A stretch of 64,000 nt of DNA from Clostridiales bacterium (GTDB lineage Bacteria; Bacillota; Clostridia; Christensenellales; Borkfalkiaceae): the NCBI GenBank assembly GCA_015055615.1, contig SVHT01000004.1, positions 127,308 through 191,307 of the forward strand. The letters run 5' to 3'. Under the pieces are notes generated by a model. That model worked only from the letters and a program-made list of their open reading frames with translations. It was not told the DNA's origin and searched no databases. This document shows positions 41,664 to 51,010 of this stretch, piece by piece; the stretch's first letter is position 1, and each line of letters starts with the position of its first letter. The position numbers were made by a program, and so were the translations under genes.

Positions 41664-42725
41664 TTAATTAAATAATCCTCTGAATACCGTAGGTACACTC
41701 GCCGTCAAGGTAATAAGCTCTTTTGTCACGGGGTGGATAAATTCCAACTTGCTGGCGTGTAAACCCAACCGTTCCAAGGGATTTTTGTTCCCGCTTCCGT
41801 ATTTATCGTCCCCGACAATCGGATTGCCGAGCTCCTTCATTTGCGCGCGGATTTGGTTTTTTCTACCCGTGTCAATGCGCACGCGGAGCAACGAATACTC
41901 TCCGTTTTCCTTCAAAACCTCGTAATGGGTAATCGCCTTCTGCCCCATTGGGTCGTTGGTGACGTACACCAAATTGTTGACGTTTTCTTTTAAATACGCC
42001 GTCAGCGTGTCCGCTTTCTTTTCTAAAACGCCCTCGACAACGGCGTAGTATTCCCGCGTTTGTACCTGCTCGCTCCAATGCATTTTCAGCATGGAGTGGA
42101 GCTTGATATCCTTGGCAAACAAAAGCACCCCCGACGTTTCCTTGTCAATGCGGTGCAAAACGAACGCCCGCGCGTTTTTGTCCTGTCTTTGCAGATAATC
42201 GGTGATATAGCCGTACGCGCACTCCCGCTCCTTGTCGCTTTCGACGGACAACAGCCCTGCGGGCTTATCTATTGCAATTAAATCTTCGCTCTCGTAAATA
42301 ATTTTGATATCGCGAAGGGAAAAATTCGGTTTTACAAGCCCGCCCTTCGCCCCGCGCGCCGTTTTTGTCGGTTGTACCGCCACCGCGCCGTCCTTGACGG
42401 GTCTGCGGGAAAGCTTTACTTCGTCGTCTTTGGCAAGCATAAAATTGTACTGTGTAACCACCCTGCCGTTGACGAGCACTTGTTTTCTAACCAGCAACGA
42501 TTTAACGTTGTTTCTCGACGTATTGCATTTGCGGAGCAAAAATTCGAGCAACTCGTCGCTGTGGTTGACCTTATAGACGGCGGTATAGACGGGCGCGCCG
42601 TTGACGCGCTCAATATGTTCCGTCTTTTTTGACGGTGTCTTCGCCCCCTTTTTCGGACGTTGCGCCGTAGGCGCGGACGGTTTACCGCCCTGCGTTTTTT
42701 GATTGTTTTTTGCCTGTATTTTCAT
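41664..42725 (-). CDS. RluA family 23S rRNA/tRNA pseudouridine synthase
   Basis: The 353-residue protein has a basic start, an S4 RNA-binding domain (about 65-115; LLRKCNTSRNNVKSLLVRKQVLVNG), then the synthase domain with catalytic Asp in HRIDKETSGVLLFAKD, IAIDKPAGLLSV and RKNQIRAQMKELGNPIVGDDKYG. The exact uridine cannot be told. The start has no strong Shine-Dalgarno beyond GAAAGG. First gene of the operon with luxS and the nitroreductase. Confidence 0.92.
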   Translation of the reverse strand: MKIQAKNNQKTQGGKPSAPTAQRPKKGAKTPSKKTEHIERVNGAPVYTAVYKVNHSDELLEFLLRKCNTSRNNVKSLLVRKQVLVNGRVVTQYNFMLAKDDEVKLSRRPVKDGAVAVQPTKTARGAKGGLVKPNFSLRDIKIIYESEDLIAIDKPAGLLSVESDKERECAYGYITDYLQRQDKNARAFVLHRIDKETSGVLLFAKDIKLHSMLKMHWSEQVQTREYYAVVEGVLEKKADTLTAYLKENVNNLVYVTNDPMGQKAITHYEVLKENGEYSLLRVRIDTGRKNQIRAQMKELGNPIVGDDKYGSGNKNPLERLGLHASKLEFIHPVTKELITLTASVPTVFRGLFN

Positions 42726-42751
42726 CGTTTTTGCCTTTCTTGATTTGTACT

Positions 42752-42780
42752 ATTATACCACCGCAAACGGCGCTTGTCAA
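42752..42780 (-). promoter_or_regulatory. Promoter of the pseudouridine synthase-luxS operon
   Basis: Consensus -35 TTGACA (42775-42780), 17-bp spacer, -10 TATAAT (42752-42757). A -10-like TATAAT for the divergent gene lies at 42850-42855. Confidence 0.88.
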
Positions 42781-42873
42781 GGGCGGAAAAATAAAAATTC
42801 CGCAAGATATTTTTTGCGTTTTCCTCTTCCCTTTTTTGTGAAACTGTGTTATAATACAAGCGGGAGTAACGTT

Positions 42874-44076
42874 ATGGCTTATTACGAAGATTTATCCATC
42901 GAATTACAAGAAAAAATACAGACTGAAAAGCGGGAGCACCGCTTTACGCCCCTCGGCTTTGACGAGAAAAACGCCCTGCGCCGTATCGACAATCCGCACG
43001 ATTATTCGTCCGTTTTGCGCGGTGCGTTCGTCCGTGACGTGGACAAAATTTTAAACTGTCCGTATTACAACCGTTATTCGGACAAAACGCAGGTGTTTTC
43101 GCTGTATAAAAACGACGATATTACCCACCGCAGTTTGCACGTACAGCTCGTGTCCCGTATCGCGCGCACAATCGGCAACGCGCTGAACCTTAACGTGGAT
43201 TTAATCGAAGCGATTGCGCTCGGGCACGACGTCGGACATACCCCCTTTGGACATACGGGCGAAAAATTTTTGGACGGGCTGTTCGCCGAAAAAACGGGCA
43301 GACGGTTCGCCCATAATATCCACTCCGTCCGCGTTTTGGACAAAATCTTTCCTTTGAATTTGACCTTGCAAACGCTGAGCGGTATCGCCGCGCACAACGG
43401 CGAAATGGAGCTCGAAAAATACCAGCCCCTGCCCTTGCTCGATTTTGAAAGCTTTGACGAACAGATTGAAAAATGCTACCAAGACGGCGAGTGGGTGAAA
43501 AAGCTCGTACCCTCAACCTTGGAAGGGTGCGTTATGCGCATTTGCGATATCATCGCCTACCTTGGCAAGGACCGCCACGATGCGGAGCAGAGCAATATCC
43601 TGCGCGCGGAAGACTTTTCCGATTACGGCATCGGCAAAATCAACGCGGAAATCGTCAACAATTTAATGGTGAATATTATCCAGCACAGCTACGGCAAACC
43701 GTATATTAAAATGGACGAAGCGCATTTTGAGGCGCTCCAAAAAGGCAAACGGGAAAATTACGCCCAAATCTACGGCAACGAGAGCGTGAAACGGGCGGAC
43801 AACACGATTGGGCTGATGATGGCGGAGCTGTACGCGAGGCTTTTGTCCGATTTGGAAAACGGACGGACTTCCTCGCCGATTTTTACCCAGCATATCGATT
43901 ATCTCAACCGTTCGCCCTATGCGCGAAAGCGTTCAATCCCCTATGCGGAAACGGAAAAAAATCAAATCGTGGTCGATTATATCGCGGGCATGACGGACGA
44001 TTATTTTATACACCTGCACCGTTATCTCTTCCCCAACAGTCGCCACAAAATTAACTATATCGAGTACTTTGACTAA
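42874..44076 (+). CDS. HD-domain dGTPase-like phosphohydrolase
   Basis: The 400-residue protein belongs to the deoxyguanosine triphosphate triphosphohydrolase-like HD family: RDVDKILNCPYYNRYSDKTQV, THRSLHVQLVSRIARTI (first metal His), ALGHDVGHTPFGHTGE (HD pair) and CDIIAYLGKDRHDAE (last Asp). Members hydrolyse dNTPs to nucleoside and triphosphate. Start MAYYEDLSI follows GGGAG; the frame extends 57 codons upstream but crosses the promoter TATAAT. Plus-strand gene between two minus-strand units. Confidence 0.88.
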   Translation: MAYYEDLSIELQEKIQTEKREHRFTPLGFDEKNALRRIDNPHDYSSVLRGAFVRDVDKILNCPYYNRYSDKTQVFSLYKNDDITHRSLHVQLVSRIARTIGNALNLNVDLIEAIALGHDVGHTPFGHTGEKFLDGLFAEKTGRRFAHNIHSVRVLDKIFPLNLTLQTLSGIAAHNGEMELEKYQPLPLLDFESFDEQIEKCYQDGEWVKKLVPSTLEGCVMRICDIIAYLGKDRHDAEQSNILRAEDFSDYGIGKINAEIVNNLMVNIIQHSYGKPYIKMDEAHFEALQKGKRENYAQIYGNESVKRADNTIGLMMAELYARLLSDLENGRTSSPIFTQHIDYLNRSPYARKRSIPYAETEKNQIVVDYIAGMTDDYFIHLHRYLFPNSRHKINYIEYFD

Positions 44077-44091
44077 GCGGTTATCCATAGA

Positions 44092-44120
44092 AAAAAGCAA
44101 CCCTAAACGAGTTGCTTTTT
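44092..44120. terminator. Bidirectional terminator between dGTPase-like and acyltransferase genes
   Basis: AAAAAGCAAC (44092-44101) and GTTGCTTTTT (44111-44120) pair, with T-runs on both strands. It serves two convergent genes. Confidence 0.85.
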
Positions 44121-44125
44121 GTTTT

Positions 44126-45271
44126 TTACGCTGCATTTTCTTCGCGAACCGACGCGCTTTGTTCTTCTTTTTTGCGTTTTTTACGCCGTTTACCAACGGC
44201 CTCGGGCAAGAACTTATTGAGGATAATCGCGCATACCGAGCAAAGGGCAATAGAAATCGCGCTCATCAACAGCGCCCAGCCCCAGTTATTGGACAGCGAC
44301 ACCTTATCCCATTCCAAAAACTTTTTCATCAAGCCGATAAATTTGTAATGAATCGCGTAAATCAGTAGGGTATTTTGCCCGATAAATACCAGGGGTTTAA
44401 ATCGCAAATTCGTCTTTTTAGCAATCAAGAATACCACGAAAACGCCAATCGTAATCGACAGCATACTGTAAGGGATATTCGGATACAGATTTTGATTCAT
44501 ATCGGGATATCTTCCAGGGAAAAATACGAGCCTACTCAAAAGCCCGAGGGCAACGTAAACGCAGGCAAGAATAATAACCCACACCCACTTTATCTTTCCA
44601 AAGAAATCTTCCTTGCGCTTAAAAAGGTAACCTATCATCATATAAAATTGCGCAAGAAGGGCATTGTTGATGTTCAAGAACATAGCCCTATCTTCGGCGT
44701 AGTACGGAGGCGTACAGTAGTACGCAAGTAAAAGCCCCGCCGTCGCCAACAGCAGGTCGGCAATACATACGTACATAGGCTTTTTTAAAAATTTCTGTAT
44801 ATAAAACTGAATAATTTCCGCTATGATACAGCAAGAAAACCACCACAGCGTTTTACCGCTGACGAACTTATACAACCGCTCGGTATAGAACGGATGAAAT
44901 CCCTTAAACGGAATCATAAAGGCTTTCGCCCAAATAAAGGAAAAAAGTACCCACGGCAAAACGAGCTTTAATAGCAAGCCTTTGTAAAAGGGCCATTGTT
45001 TTCCGTCCCTAATACTAAAAACGTAACCCGTTACTGCAAAAAACATAGGCAACATGATTCCGCCGAAAAAAATGTTGTATATATCCCAATGCGCAATCTT
45101 TTGCGACGCGTGCACTACGACGACGAGTATCATCGCAATCCCGCGGATAGAATCTATCCAATATTTTCTAGGTTTTTGCGGTTTTATCTGCGGTTGTATT
45201 TCCTGCGCGCTTTCCTTCGCGACTTCTTGCTCGATTCCCTGATTGGTTTCGAGCGCAACTTCGTTACTCAA
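44126..45271 (-). CDS. Membrane acyltransferase (acyltransferase 3 family)
   Basis: A 381-residue protein with about ten membrane segments and the family start YWIDSIRGIAMILVVVVHAS, where the His is thought to be catalytic, then GYVFSIRDGKQWPFYKG. Such proteins O-acetylate sugars of the cell surface. Both ends are charged and cytoplasmic; the last 20 residues are Lys/Arg/Glu-rich. It is a single-gene unit; the acceptor cannot be told. Confidence 0.88.
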   Translation of the reverse strand: MSNEVALETNQGIEQEVAKESAQEIQPQIKPQKPRKYWIDSIRGIAMILVVVVHASQKIAHWDIYNIFFGGIMLPMFFAVTGYVFSIRDGKQWPFYKGLLLKLVLPWVLFSFIWAKAFMIPFKGFHPFYTERLYKFVSGKTLWWFSCCIIAEIIQFYIQKFLKKPMYVCIADLLLATAGLLLAYYCTPPYYAEDRAMFLNINNALLAQFYMMIGYLFKRKEDFFGKIKWVWVIILACVYVALGLLSRLVFFPGRYPDMNQNLYPNIPYSMLSITIGVFVVFLIAKKTNLRFKPLVFIGQNTLLIYAIHYKFIGLMKKFLEWDKVSLSNNWGWALLMSAISIALCSVCAIILNKFLPEAVGKRRKKRKKEEQSASVREENAA

Positions 45272-45443
45272 AATCGTATCTCCTTATTCTGGTTCCTTTG
45301 TATTACAAAGCGTTTTTTCCTTTTATTTCCTCAACGTCTTAACAATCTCTTGGCACCTATTATAGCATATATTTTTCTAATTGTCGTCAATATTTAACAG
45401 CATTTTCACAAAAATATTATCAGCGCAAAAAATATAAGCGAAC

Positions 45444-45477
45444 AAACCCGCCCGTTGGCGTGCCAACGGGCGGGTTT
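45444..45477. terminator. Strong terminator after the Gfo/Idh gene
   Basis: AAACCCGCCCGTTGGC and GCCAACGGGCGGGTTT form a perfect 16-bp inverted repeat with a T-run on the plus side. The 284-base gap 45272-45555 otherwise holds the acyltransferase upstream region (TATAAT at 45359-45364, minus strand). Confidence 0.85.
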
Positions 45478-45555
45478 TATTTTCGCGTTCGTCCATTATA
45501 TCATAAACCTCGTCAAAAGGCACTAATACGTTGAAAAAATCAGCGGACGCATTTT

Positions 45556-46815
45556 TTAATGCACTTGCACCAACTTTCCTTTTTGCAAACGAGATTGTTC
45601 TGCCGCAATCCCTATAAGATGGCTCTCCGCGGAATACCCCAAGGCAGTTTTTTCGGGCGCACTCCCCATCAGCATTTCATACAAATTATTGATTAAATGG
45701 TAATCTCCGCCGCCGTGGGTATATCTATCGTCTACCAAATCGCTGATTTTCAAAACAACTTCGCCCTTTCCAAAAACACCGATATAAATGACGTCCCGAA
45801 CCTCGTCCAAGGTGATTTGACCAAGCGTGCCGTAAAAATCCATTCTTCGTCCGCAATGATGCGTGAACGCAACCATAGTAAGCGTTGCCTTTACTCCGTT
45901 ATCAAAATACATCTGCGTAATTTGATGATCGACAACGTCGTTGTCGCAACGATATACACACCGTCCGTGCAAGCCGTTATGCAACGCATCCATCACCTTT
46001 TCCTTGGTAATCGGGGCACGGCAAGGCACGTTATAGGGATAGCCGTCGGAAGGACAGCCATCCTTTTCCCAATTATTTAAGTACGCAATCTTTGCGCTAT
46101 ACGCACACTCGTCTTGATATGCACAGCTTATACATCTATCCGCGCTCCCCTCCGGGGCGTTTTCTTCCTTAAAATAACTCAACTCTCCTACGGAAGAAAC
46201 ACTCTCACATTTACCGCCTGCGTAATACTGAATTAAATCCAAATCGTGACTGCATTTTGCCAAAATCATAGGCGTGGAATCTGCCGCACGGCGCCAATAA
46301 CCACGTACGTATGCTTGCGCTTGGTGCGCATACCCCACCTGCTCGATAGCGTTGATGGCAATTAAACTACCAATGGTTTTCTCTTCCAACAACTGTGCCA
46401 CCTTGACAAAAGCAGGGGCATAACGCAACACGTGGCAAACAAGCACCTTGTTACCCGTTTTCTGTTGCAGGTCAAGTAAATCTTCCATCTCTTGCTTGTT
46501 ATCGGTAATCGGTTTTTCGAGTAAAACGTCATACCCTAATTGCAACGCCTTTGTTGCGTGACGGATATGATCTTTATCCTGCGTAGCAATCACCAAAACG
46601 TCCGCTCTTTTTTCAAGGAAAAACTCATTTTCGTCAAGGAATAAATTTTCTTTTTTTACCTCGAATCTTTCCCCGAAGTAATCTAATTTTTCTCGGGAAA
46701 TATCGCAAAGGGAAATGATGCTAAATTTTTCAGGGAGTTGATGCAACCACGTCCCATACGCATAGCCACCACGCCCCCCGACGCCGATAATAGCCACTGT
46801 AAACCGTTTTTTCAT
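45556..46815 (-). CDS. Gfo/Idh/MocA family oxidoreductase
   Basis: A 419-residue NAD(P)-dependent dehydrogenase of the glucose-fructose oxidoreductase family. The Rossmann start is VAIIGVGGRGGYAYG, followed by EKPITDNKQEM (the conserved EKP). A middle insert holds many Cys (CISCAYQDECAY, GCPSDGYPYNVPC, GRCVYRC), as in a subgroup of these enzymes, perhaps metal-binding. Substrate unknown, probably a sugar or inositol derivative. It stands alone between a promoter and a strong terminator. Confidence 0.9.
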   Translation of the reverse strand: MKKRFTVAIIGVGGRGGYAYGTWLHQLPEKFSIISLCDISREKLDYFGERFEVKKENLFLDENEFFLEKRADVLVIATQDKDHIRHATKALQLGYDVLLEKPITDNKQEMEDLLDLQQKTGNKVLVCHVLRYAPAFVKVAQLLEEKTIGSLIAINAIEQVGYAHQAQAYVRGYWRRAADSTPMILAKCSHDLDLIQYYAGGKCESVSSVGELSYFKEENAPEGSADRCISCAYQDECAYSAKIAYLNNWEKDGCPSDGYPYNVPCRAPITKEKVMDALHNGLHGRCVYRCDNDVVDHQITQMYFDNGVKATLTMVAFTHHCGRRMDFYGTLGQITLDEVRDVIYIGVFGKGEVVLKISDLVDDRYTHGGGDYHLINNLYEMLMGSAPEKTALGYSAESHLIGIAAEQSRLQKGKLVQVH

Positions 46816-46869
46816 AATGCATTTGCTCCTCTTTTCTCCGCTAAACGCAGAGATACTAATTATGGATTT

Positions 46870-46898
46870 ATTATATAATCATAGTATTAGAATAGCAA
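46870..46898 (-). promoter_or_regulatory. Promoter of the Gfo/Idh gene
   Basis: -35 TTGCTA (46893-46898), 17-bp spacer, -10 TATAAT (46870-46875). Confidence 0.7.
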
Positions 46899-47168
46899 CG
46901 GTTTTTAGAGCATAGTTTTGTTTTATGATATTTTTAATTTCGATTATGATATAAACGAAGACGTTTTATGTTCAATAGATAAAAAGGCACTTGAAGCTAT
47001 TAAGCGTTATTGTTCTTCGTGTGAGAGAAAATAAAACTTTCACTACTTCGTTTCATATTTTTGTCCACGAGGGGAAAAAAGCGTGGACAAACGGTGGACA
47101 TAGAAATTTTGGTGGGCACGGTAAACTATATATATTGCCGATTATAGGTAAAAACACAATATGTTGTA
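46899..47168. other. AT-rich intergenic stretch, possible gene remnant
   Basis: No convincing gene in about 270 bases. In one plus-strand frame a short carboxy-terminal-like piece ends KALEAIKRYCSSCERK (about 46981-47034), which recalls small Cys-containing phage-type proteins but has no start or ribosome-binding site. The 65-codon frame from 46991 also lacks one. AT-richer than its surroundings. Confidence 0.35.
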
Positions 47169-48593
47169 TTATTTCCGTTGTAAAGTGACCAACGTCTCGA
47201 CGTGTTTGGTTTGCGGGAACATGTCGTACGGTTGAATGCGCTCTACCGCGTAATATCCGCTAAGCGTTTCCCCCTCGGCGACCCCAACATACGCAGGGTT
47301 TTTTACCAGCTCGCCCTCGCACTCAATCAATCTACCGCTCAAAATCCCCAAATCTCGCGCAAGCGTTGCGGGGTTACAGCTAATCAACGTCAACTGCGGA
47401 ATTTTACTCTCCAACAGCGCAAACAAAACGCTGCGCGCAATCCCCGCGCGGGGTGGATCCAAAATCAAACGGAGTTTTTCCCCTTTTTCCTTTTCCAAAA
47501 CCGACGGCAATTCCTCTTCCACATACCCGCAAATATTCGTCATATTATCCAAGCCGTTTTTCTCTTTGAGCGAATCGGCGCATTTCGACGCCTCTTTTTC
47601 CAACTCGATACCATACGCCCGTTTTGCCTTTTTCGCAATCATCGCCGTCAGCAAACCACCGCCCGAATAGGCGTCTATCACCACTTCGTCGCCGTCCTGA
47701 CACACCGTCTTTAAGGCGTCTTTATACAGCTTTGTCCGCACGTTTTCATTGACTTGCAAGAAAGTAACGGGGCCCGCCTCGTACACGATTCCCTGCTCTT
47801 CCGCCTCGAAAACGCCCTCTCCGTGCAAAAGCTGGAACTCTTGCCCAAAAATCACGTTCGTATCCGAATCGTTAACGTTGAGATAGAGCGAAAATTCTTT
47901 AAAAATACCCGAGAGCAATCCGACCAAATAGGCGGTATTGGGCAGATTGCGTTTTGCCGTGACAAGCGTCACAATAAATTTACCGCCGATTTCCCGCGCA
48001 ACAATATGGCGCACAGCGCCCGTTTTTTTCTCTTCGTCATACCCCTTCACGGCGCATTCCGACATATACCGTTTGACAACGGCAATCAGCTTTTCCGCCC
48101 AATCGGGGTGGATAGCGCAAGCGGTTACGGGCACGATACGGTGGCTGTGTTCGGCGTAAAACCCGACGACCGTGTTTCCGTCCCTATCCACGCCTACGGG
48201 AATTTGCAATTTATTACGGTAACCGAACGGGAAATCGCTCTTGATTGCCGTCGGCACGGCGATATTGATACCGCCGATTTTGCGCAGAGCGTCCTTGACG
48301 ACAGTCGCTTTGTGCATGAGCTGCGCGCTATAATCCAAGTGCTGTAAACAGCAACCGCCACATTTGGAAAACACGGGACATTTGGGACGAACGCGCTCTT
48401 CCGCCGGCGTTAAAACCTCTTCCGCCTTGCCATAGCCCACGTTCCCCTTGATTTTCAGCACGCGAAAACGGATTTTTTCGCCCGGTAAACAAGCAGGCAC
48501 GAAGAAAGTAATACCCTCGTGCCGAATAATGCCCTCGCCGTTTGACCCGATTCCGTCGCAAACCGCAGTAATAATATTGTTTTTTTCAATCAT
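47169..48593 (-). CDS. 23S rRNA uracil-5 methyltransferase, RlmD/TrmA family
   Basis: The 474-residue protein has a TRAM domain (about 1-60), four iron-sulfur Cys (CPVFSKCGGCCLQHL with a later Cys), a SAM-binding region (VIDAYSGGGLLTAMIA) and the catalytic ISCNPATLARDL, with DPPRAG ahead of it. In Gram-positive bacteria such proteins (RlmCD) methylate U747 and U1939 of 23S rRNA. Start follows AGGGG. It ends just after a stretch of AT-rich spacer. Confidence 0.92.
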   Translation of the reverse strand: MIEKNNIITAVCDGIGSNGEGIIRHEGITFFVPACLPGEKIRFRVLKIKGNVGYGKAEEVLTPAEERVRPKCPVFSKCGGCCLQHLDYSAQLMHKATVVKDALRKIGGINIAVPTAIKSDFPFGYRNKLQIPVGVDRDGNTVVGFYAEHSHRIVPVTACAIHPDWAEKLIAVVKRYMSECAVKGYDEEKKTGAVRHIVAREIGGKFIVTLVTAKRNLPNTAYLVGLLSGIFKEFSLYLNVNDSDTNVIFGQEFQLLHGEGVFEAEEQGIVYEAGPVTFLQVNENVRTKLYKDALKTVCQDGDEVVIDAYSGGGLLTAMIAKKAKRAYGIELEKEASKCADSLKEKNGLDNMTNICGYVEEELPSVLEKEKGEKLRLILDPPRAGIARSVLFALLESKIPQLTLISCNPATLARDLGILSGRLIECEGELVKNPAYVGVAEGETLSGYYAVERIQPYDMFPQTKHVETLVTLQRK

Positions 48594-48661
48594 AACCCCT
48601 TACCCCCTTACGCCGTTTCAGGTTAGAAGTTCATTTTTTATACAACCTATTGCCTTTTTCC

Positions 48662-49183
48662 TTATTTTTTCGTAATTCTATGGACGAGCCTATTTACCAA
48701 ATACCGACATTTGTAGGATGCGTAGTCGTACAAAACGAACAGCGCCGTCCCCGCAATCAAGATAATCGGAATAATATACCTATCGAAGTAAGTAACCCCC
48801 GTCGTCAACACGACGAATTTCCAAATCACCCACAGCGTCGCGTCAAACCAAATCGCCTTGATACCGCAGGCAAGCCAACGATTGATACGCGTTTTTAATT
48901 GCAATTCGTTGATAAGGGGATGCAATCCGAAAAACATCGCAAACGGGATAATATCCCAAAAACGCGCCGCCGCAAATACAAAGGATAATATGCAGGTCGC
49001 TATATACGCCAACGCATACCCCCACCAACTCTTTTTTGCAAGGGGCAACATCAAGGCTATCGCCGCAAACAGATATCCTGTAAACAGCAAAACGTCCGAG
49101 TATACACCCAGCACCAAAATAATGGTAGCAAGCGCGCAAGCAAGCGCCGAAAGCGCTATTTCATACGCCGTTATTTTTCTCAT
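48662..49183 (-). CDS. Small integral membrane protein, unknown function
   Basis: A 173-residue protein with about five membrane segments (about 8-28, 33-48, 52-74, 80-95, 130-150) and a basic tail (CRYLVNRLVHRITKK). It resembles small ECF-type or YhfC-type membrane proteins in shape but I cannot assign a family. It follows the DnaJ-like gene by 63 bases and may share its transcript. Confidence 0.75.
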   Translation of the reverse strand: MRKITAYEIALSALACALATIILVLGVYSDVLLFTGYLFAAIALMLPLAKKSWWGYALAYIATCILSFVFAAARFWDIIPFAMFFGLHPLINELQLKTRINRWLACGIKAIWFDATLWVIWKFVVLTTGVTYFDRYIIPIILIAGTALFVLYDYASYKCRYLVNRLVHRITKK

Positions 49184-49246
49184 CTATTCCCAATCCTACC
49201 CGTTTTAGAGTATATCGTTAAAAGAGCGCCTAAGCGCTCTTCTTTT

Positions 49247-49879
49247 TTATCTACCGCAGCTACAACACATATTAAACAAGCAGCTTACGCAAAGATAGGT
49301 GTAACAAAACGAACAACACTCCGAGCAAACGTTTCCGCCCATCTGCTCGCGGTCGTCTTGCGGGGGACGGTTGTTGTACGGGTTTTGATAGGTATCGCCG
49401 TTTCTGTTGTACGCCGACTGATTGTTATAATCGTTTTTCGCGTTCATTTTGGCATACGCTGCGCGATATTTGCTGTTAGCAGAATCCATTTGCATGGCAA
49501 TTTCCAACTGCTTTTTGCTGTCGTTCGTCCAATTTTTTTTGTAATAAACTACCGCTTGCAGATAATGCCACTCTGCCGTGCGTTGGTCGATTCTATCCAA
49601 AGCAGCCTGCGCTTCGTCCACCTTGTCCTGCTTTAACAGCGCCGAAATTTCGTCCAAAGAACTTGCGCCCGTCGTGTTCTCGTTGCGCTCTTTTCTTGCT
49701 TCTTTTAGCTCCTTATATGCCGTTTCAATCTTCGTCAGCATTTTAGCGGCGTTGTTGCCGGCTTCCCCGTCCAACCATCTATCTTCGCAATATTTATCAC
49801 GGAGCTCTTGATAGCGCGCGTCGATTTCCTCGTCCGTCGCCTGTTCGGTTAAACCGAGAAGTTCGTAATATTCTTTCAT
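49247..49879 (-). CDS. DnaJ-like protein without HPD, Cys-rich tail
   Basis: Residues 1-65 match a J-domain (YYELLGLTEQATDEEIDARYQELRDKY ... KIETAYKEL), but the HPD motif needed to stimulate DnaK is replaced (KYCEDRWLDG). A short TPR-like helical region follows (about 75-150), then an Asn/Gln/Tyr-rich linker and a hydrophobic Cys-rich end (CSECCSFCYTYLCVSCLFNMCCSCGR has eleven Cys), perhaps membrane- or metal-associated. It is 36 bases downstream of the DUF5685 gene, a known pairing in Clostridia. Confidence 0.82.
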   Translation of the reverse strand: MKEYYELLGLTEQATDEEIDARYQELRDKYCEDRWLDGEAGNNAAKMLTKIETAYKELKEARKERNENTTGASSLDEISALLKQDKVDEAQAALDRIDQRTAEWHYLQAVVYYKKNWTNDSKKQLEIAMQMDSANSKYRAAYAKMNAKNDYNNQSAYNRNGDTYQNPYNNRPPQDDREQMGGNVCSECCSFCYTYLCVSCLFNMCCSCGR

Positions 49880-49915
49880 TATAATCTCCTGTCGGCTCTC
49901 GCCGCGTTTTTTCTC

Positions 49916-50836
49916 TTATTTAGTGTTTTCTTTTTTCGCGCTTTTATCCGCTTTTTCTGCTTTGCGACGCTCTTTGGTCTTTCTGCCGTCGCAATCGCAC
50001 CCCGACATAATTTGCTGCGTCATTTTCGGCAAACCGCGAAGGAGTATATTGTCCGTCAAATCGCTGTTGTAACGAAGGGTAATTCCCCCCAAATTTTCGC
50101 GGATATCAAAGAAAATCGCGTGGAAGATATAGCGCACTTCTTCGCCGTGTTCTCCGCTAAGGAGCGCTTGCTTGCAAGGAGCGTTATACGCCAAGACAAA
50201 GGGATTATAGGCACCCTTTTTAAGGTCCTTGTCGTAATCGTCCAACGCGTCGATAAGGTATATCCATTTCCCAACGGCGTAAAAGAGGTTGCGGGTGTTT
50301 GCCGTCGCCTTTTCGCCCAGCGCGTAGTCGGAAAATTCCGACAGCATCTTCGCCGTAGCGTCCGCCGCGCGGTCCACGCTGTCCGTTTTCGCCTTTTCTA
50401 TTTGCGCTTGCTTTGCCAAATTTTCACGGACAATCCGCTCGATTTCGGGATACGCTTTCTTTACGCGTTTAAAGCCCTTTTTAAACCACAGCCGTTTGCC
50501 TCTGCCCCGATCGCCGTCCTCTATATCGTCGGTGTACTTATAATATACGAGCGTAGTATTAAGCGCGCCGAGTTGTCTAGTCAGCTCGTCCACCTCTGCC
50601 ATTTGCCGAGCGCGGATACAATGGGTCAAGCAATGCTGTTTTTCTATTTTTACGTCCAGCCCAAGGATATTATGCATAATTGCGGAAAGGAAAGTCACGT
50701 CGTACGAAAGCCCTATCCTCGCCGTCTGACCGCAGACCTGCCCGATGCCCTTGCATACACCGCAATACATAGCGCGATACAGCACGTCGTCTTTCATATA
50801 TAAATACGGCTTGTCCGCGCGTACGTATCCGAACAT
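49916..50836 (-). CDS. DUF5685 family protein
   Basis: The 306-residue protein starts MFGYVRADKPYLYMKDD behind AAGGAAGG; the frame extends 36 codons further without support. Early Cys pairs (YCGVCKGIGQVCG) and late ones (CDCDG), together with the acidic IDALDDYDKDLKKGAYNPF, suggest metal binding. It matches the uncharacterised DUF5685 family found next to DnaJ-like genes. The fold is likely all-helical. The real reaction is unknown. Confidence 0.82.
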   Translation of the reverse strand: MFGYVRADKPYLYMKDDVLYRAMYCGVCKGIGQVCGQTARIGLSYDVTFLSAIMHNILGLDVKIEKQHCLTHCIRARQMAEVDELTRQLGALNTTLVYYKYTDDIEDGDRGRGKRLWFKKGFKRVKKAYPEIERIVRENLAKQAQIEKAKTDSVDRAADATAKMLSEFSDYALGEKATANTRNLFYAVGKWIYLIDALDDYDKDLKKGAYNPFVLAYNAPCKQALLSGEHGEEVRYIFHAIFFDIRENLGGITLRYNSDLTDNILLRGLPKMTQQIMSGCDCDGRKTKERRKAEKADKSAKKENTK

Positions 50837-51010
50837 AGTCCCTTCCTTTTTCGCTTTCTTTGCGTTTTTGCTATCGCTTACTTTCAGTATATTGTTTTTC
50901 GTCGCAAAAAGCAACGAAAACCAAGCCGCAATCTCCGTCTTCACAAGAAAAAGCTCTATTTTTCACAAACTTAACAAATTCTTCCTTGTTTTTAACGGTT
51001 GATTAGATTT

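Noticed and set aside
45540-45560. GCGGACGCATTT beside the Gfo/Idh stop codon, the reverse complement of AAATGCGTCCGC at the end of the argG repeat.
   Set aside because: Twelve bases only, with no other similarity to modules A or B; may be a remnant but cannot be supported.
46981-47188. Short frames between the Gfo/Idh gene and rlmD, one ending KALEAIKRYCSSCERK.
   Set aside because: No start codon with a ribosome-binding site and no full domain; recorded only as a possible remnant.
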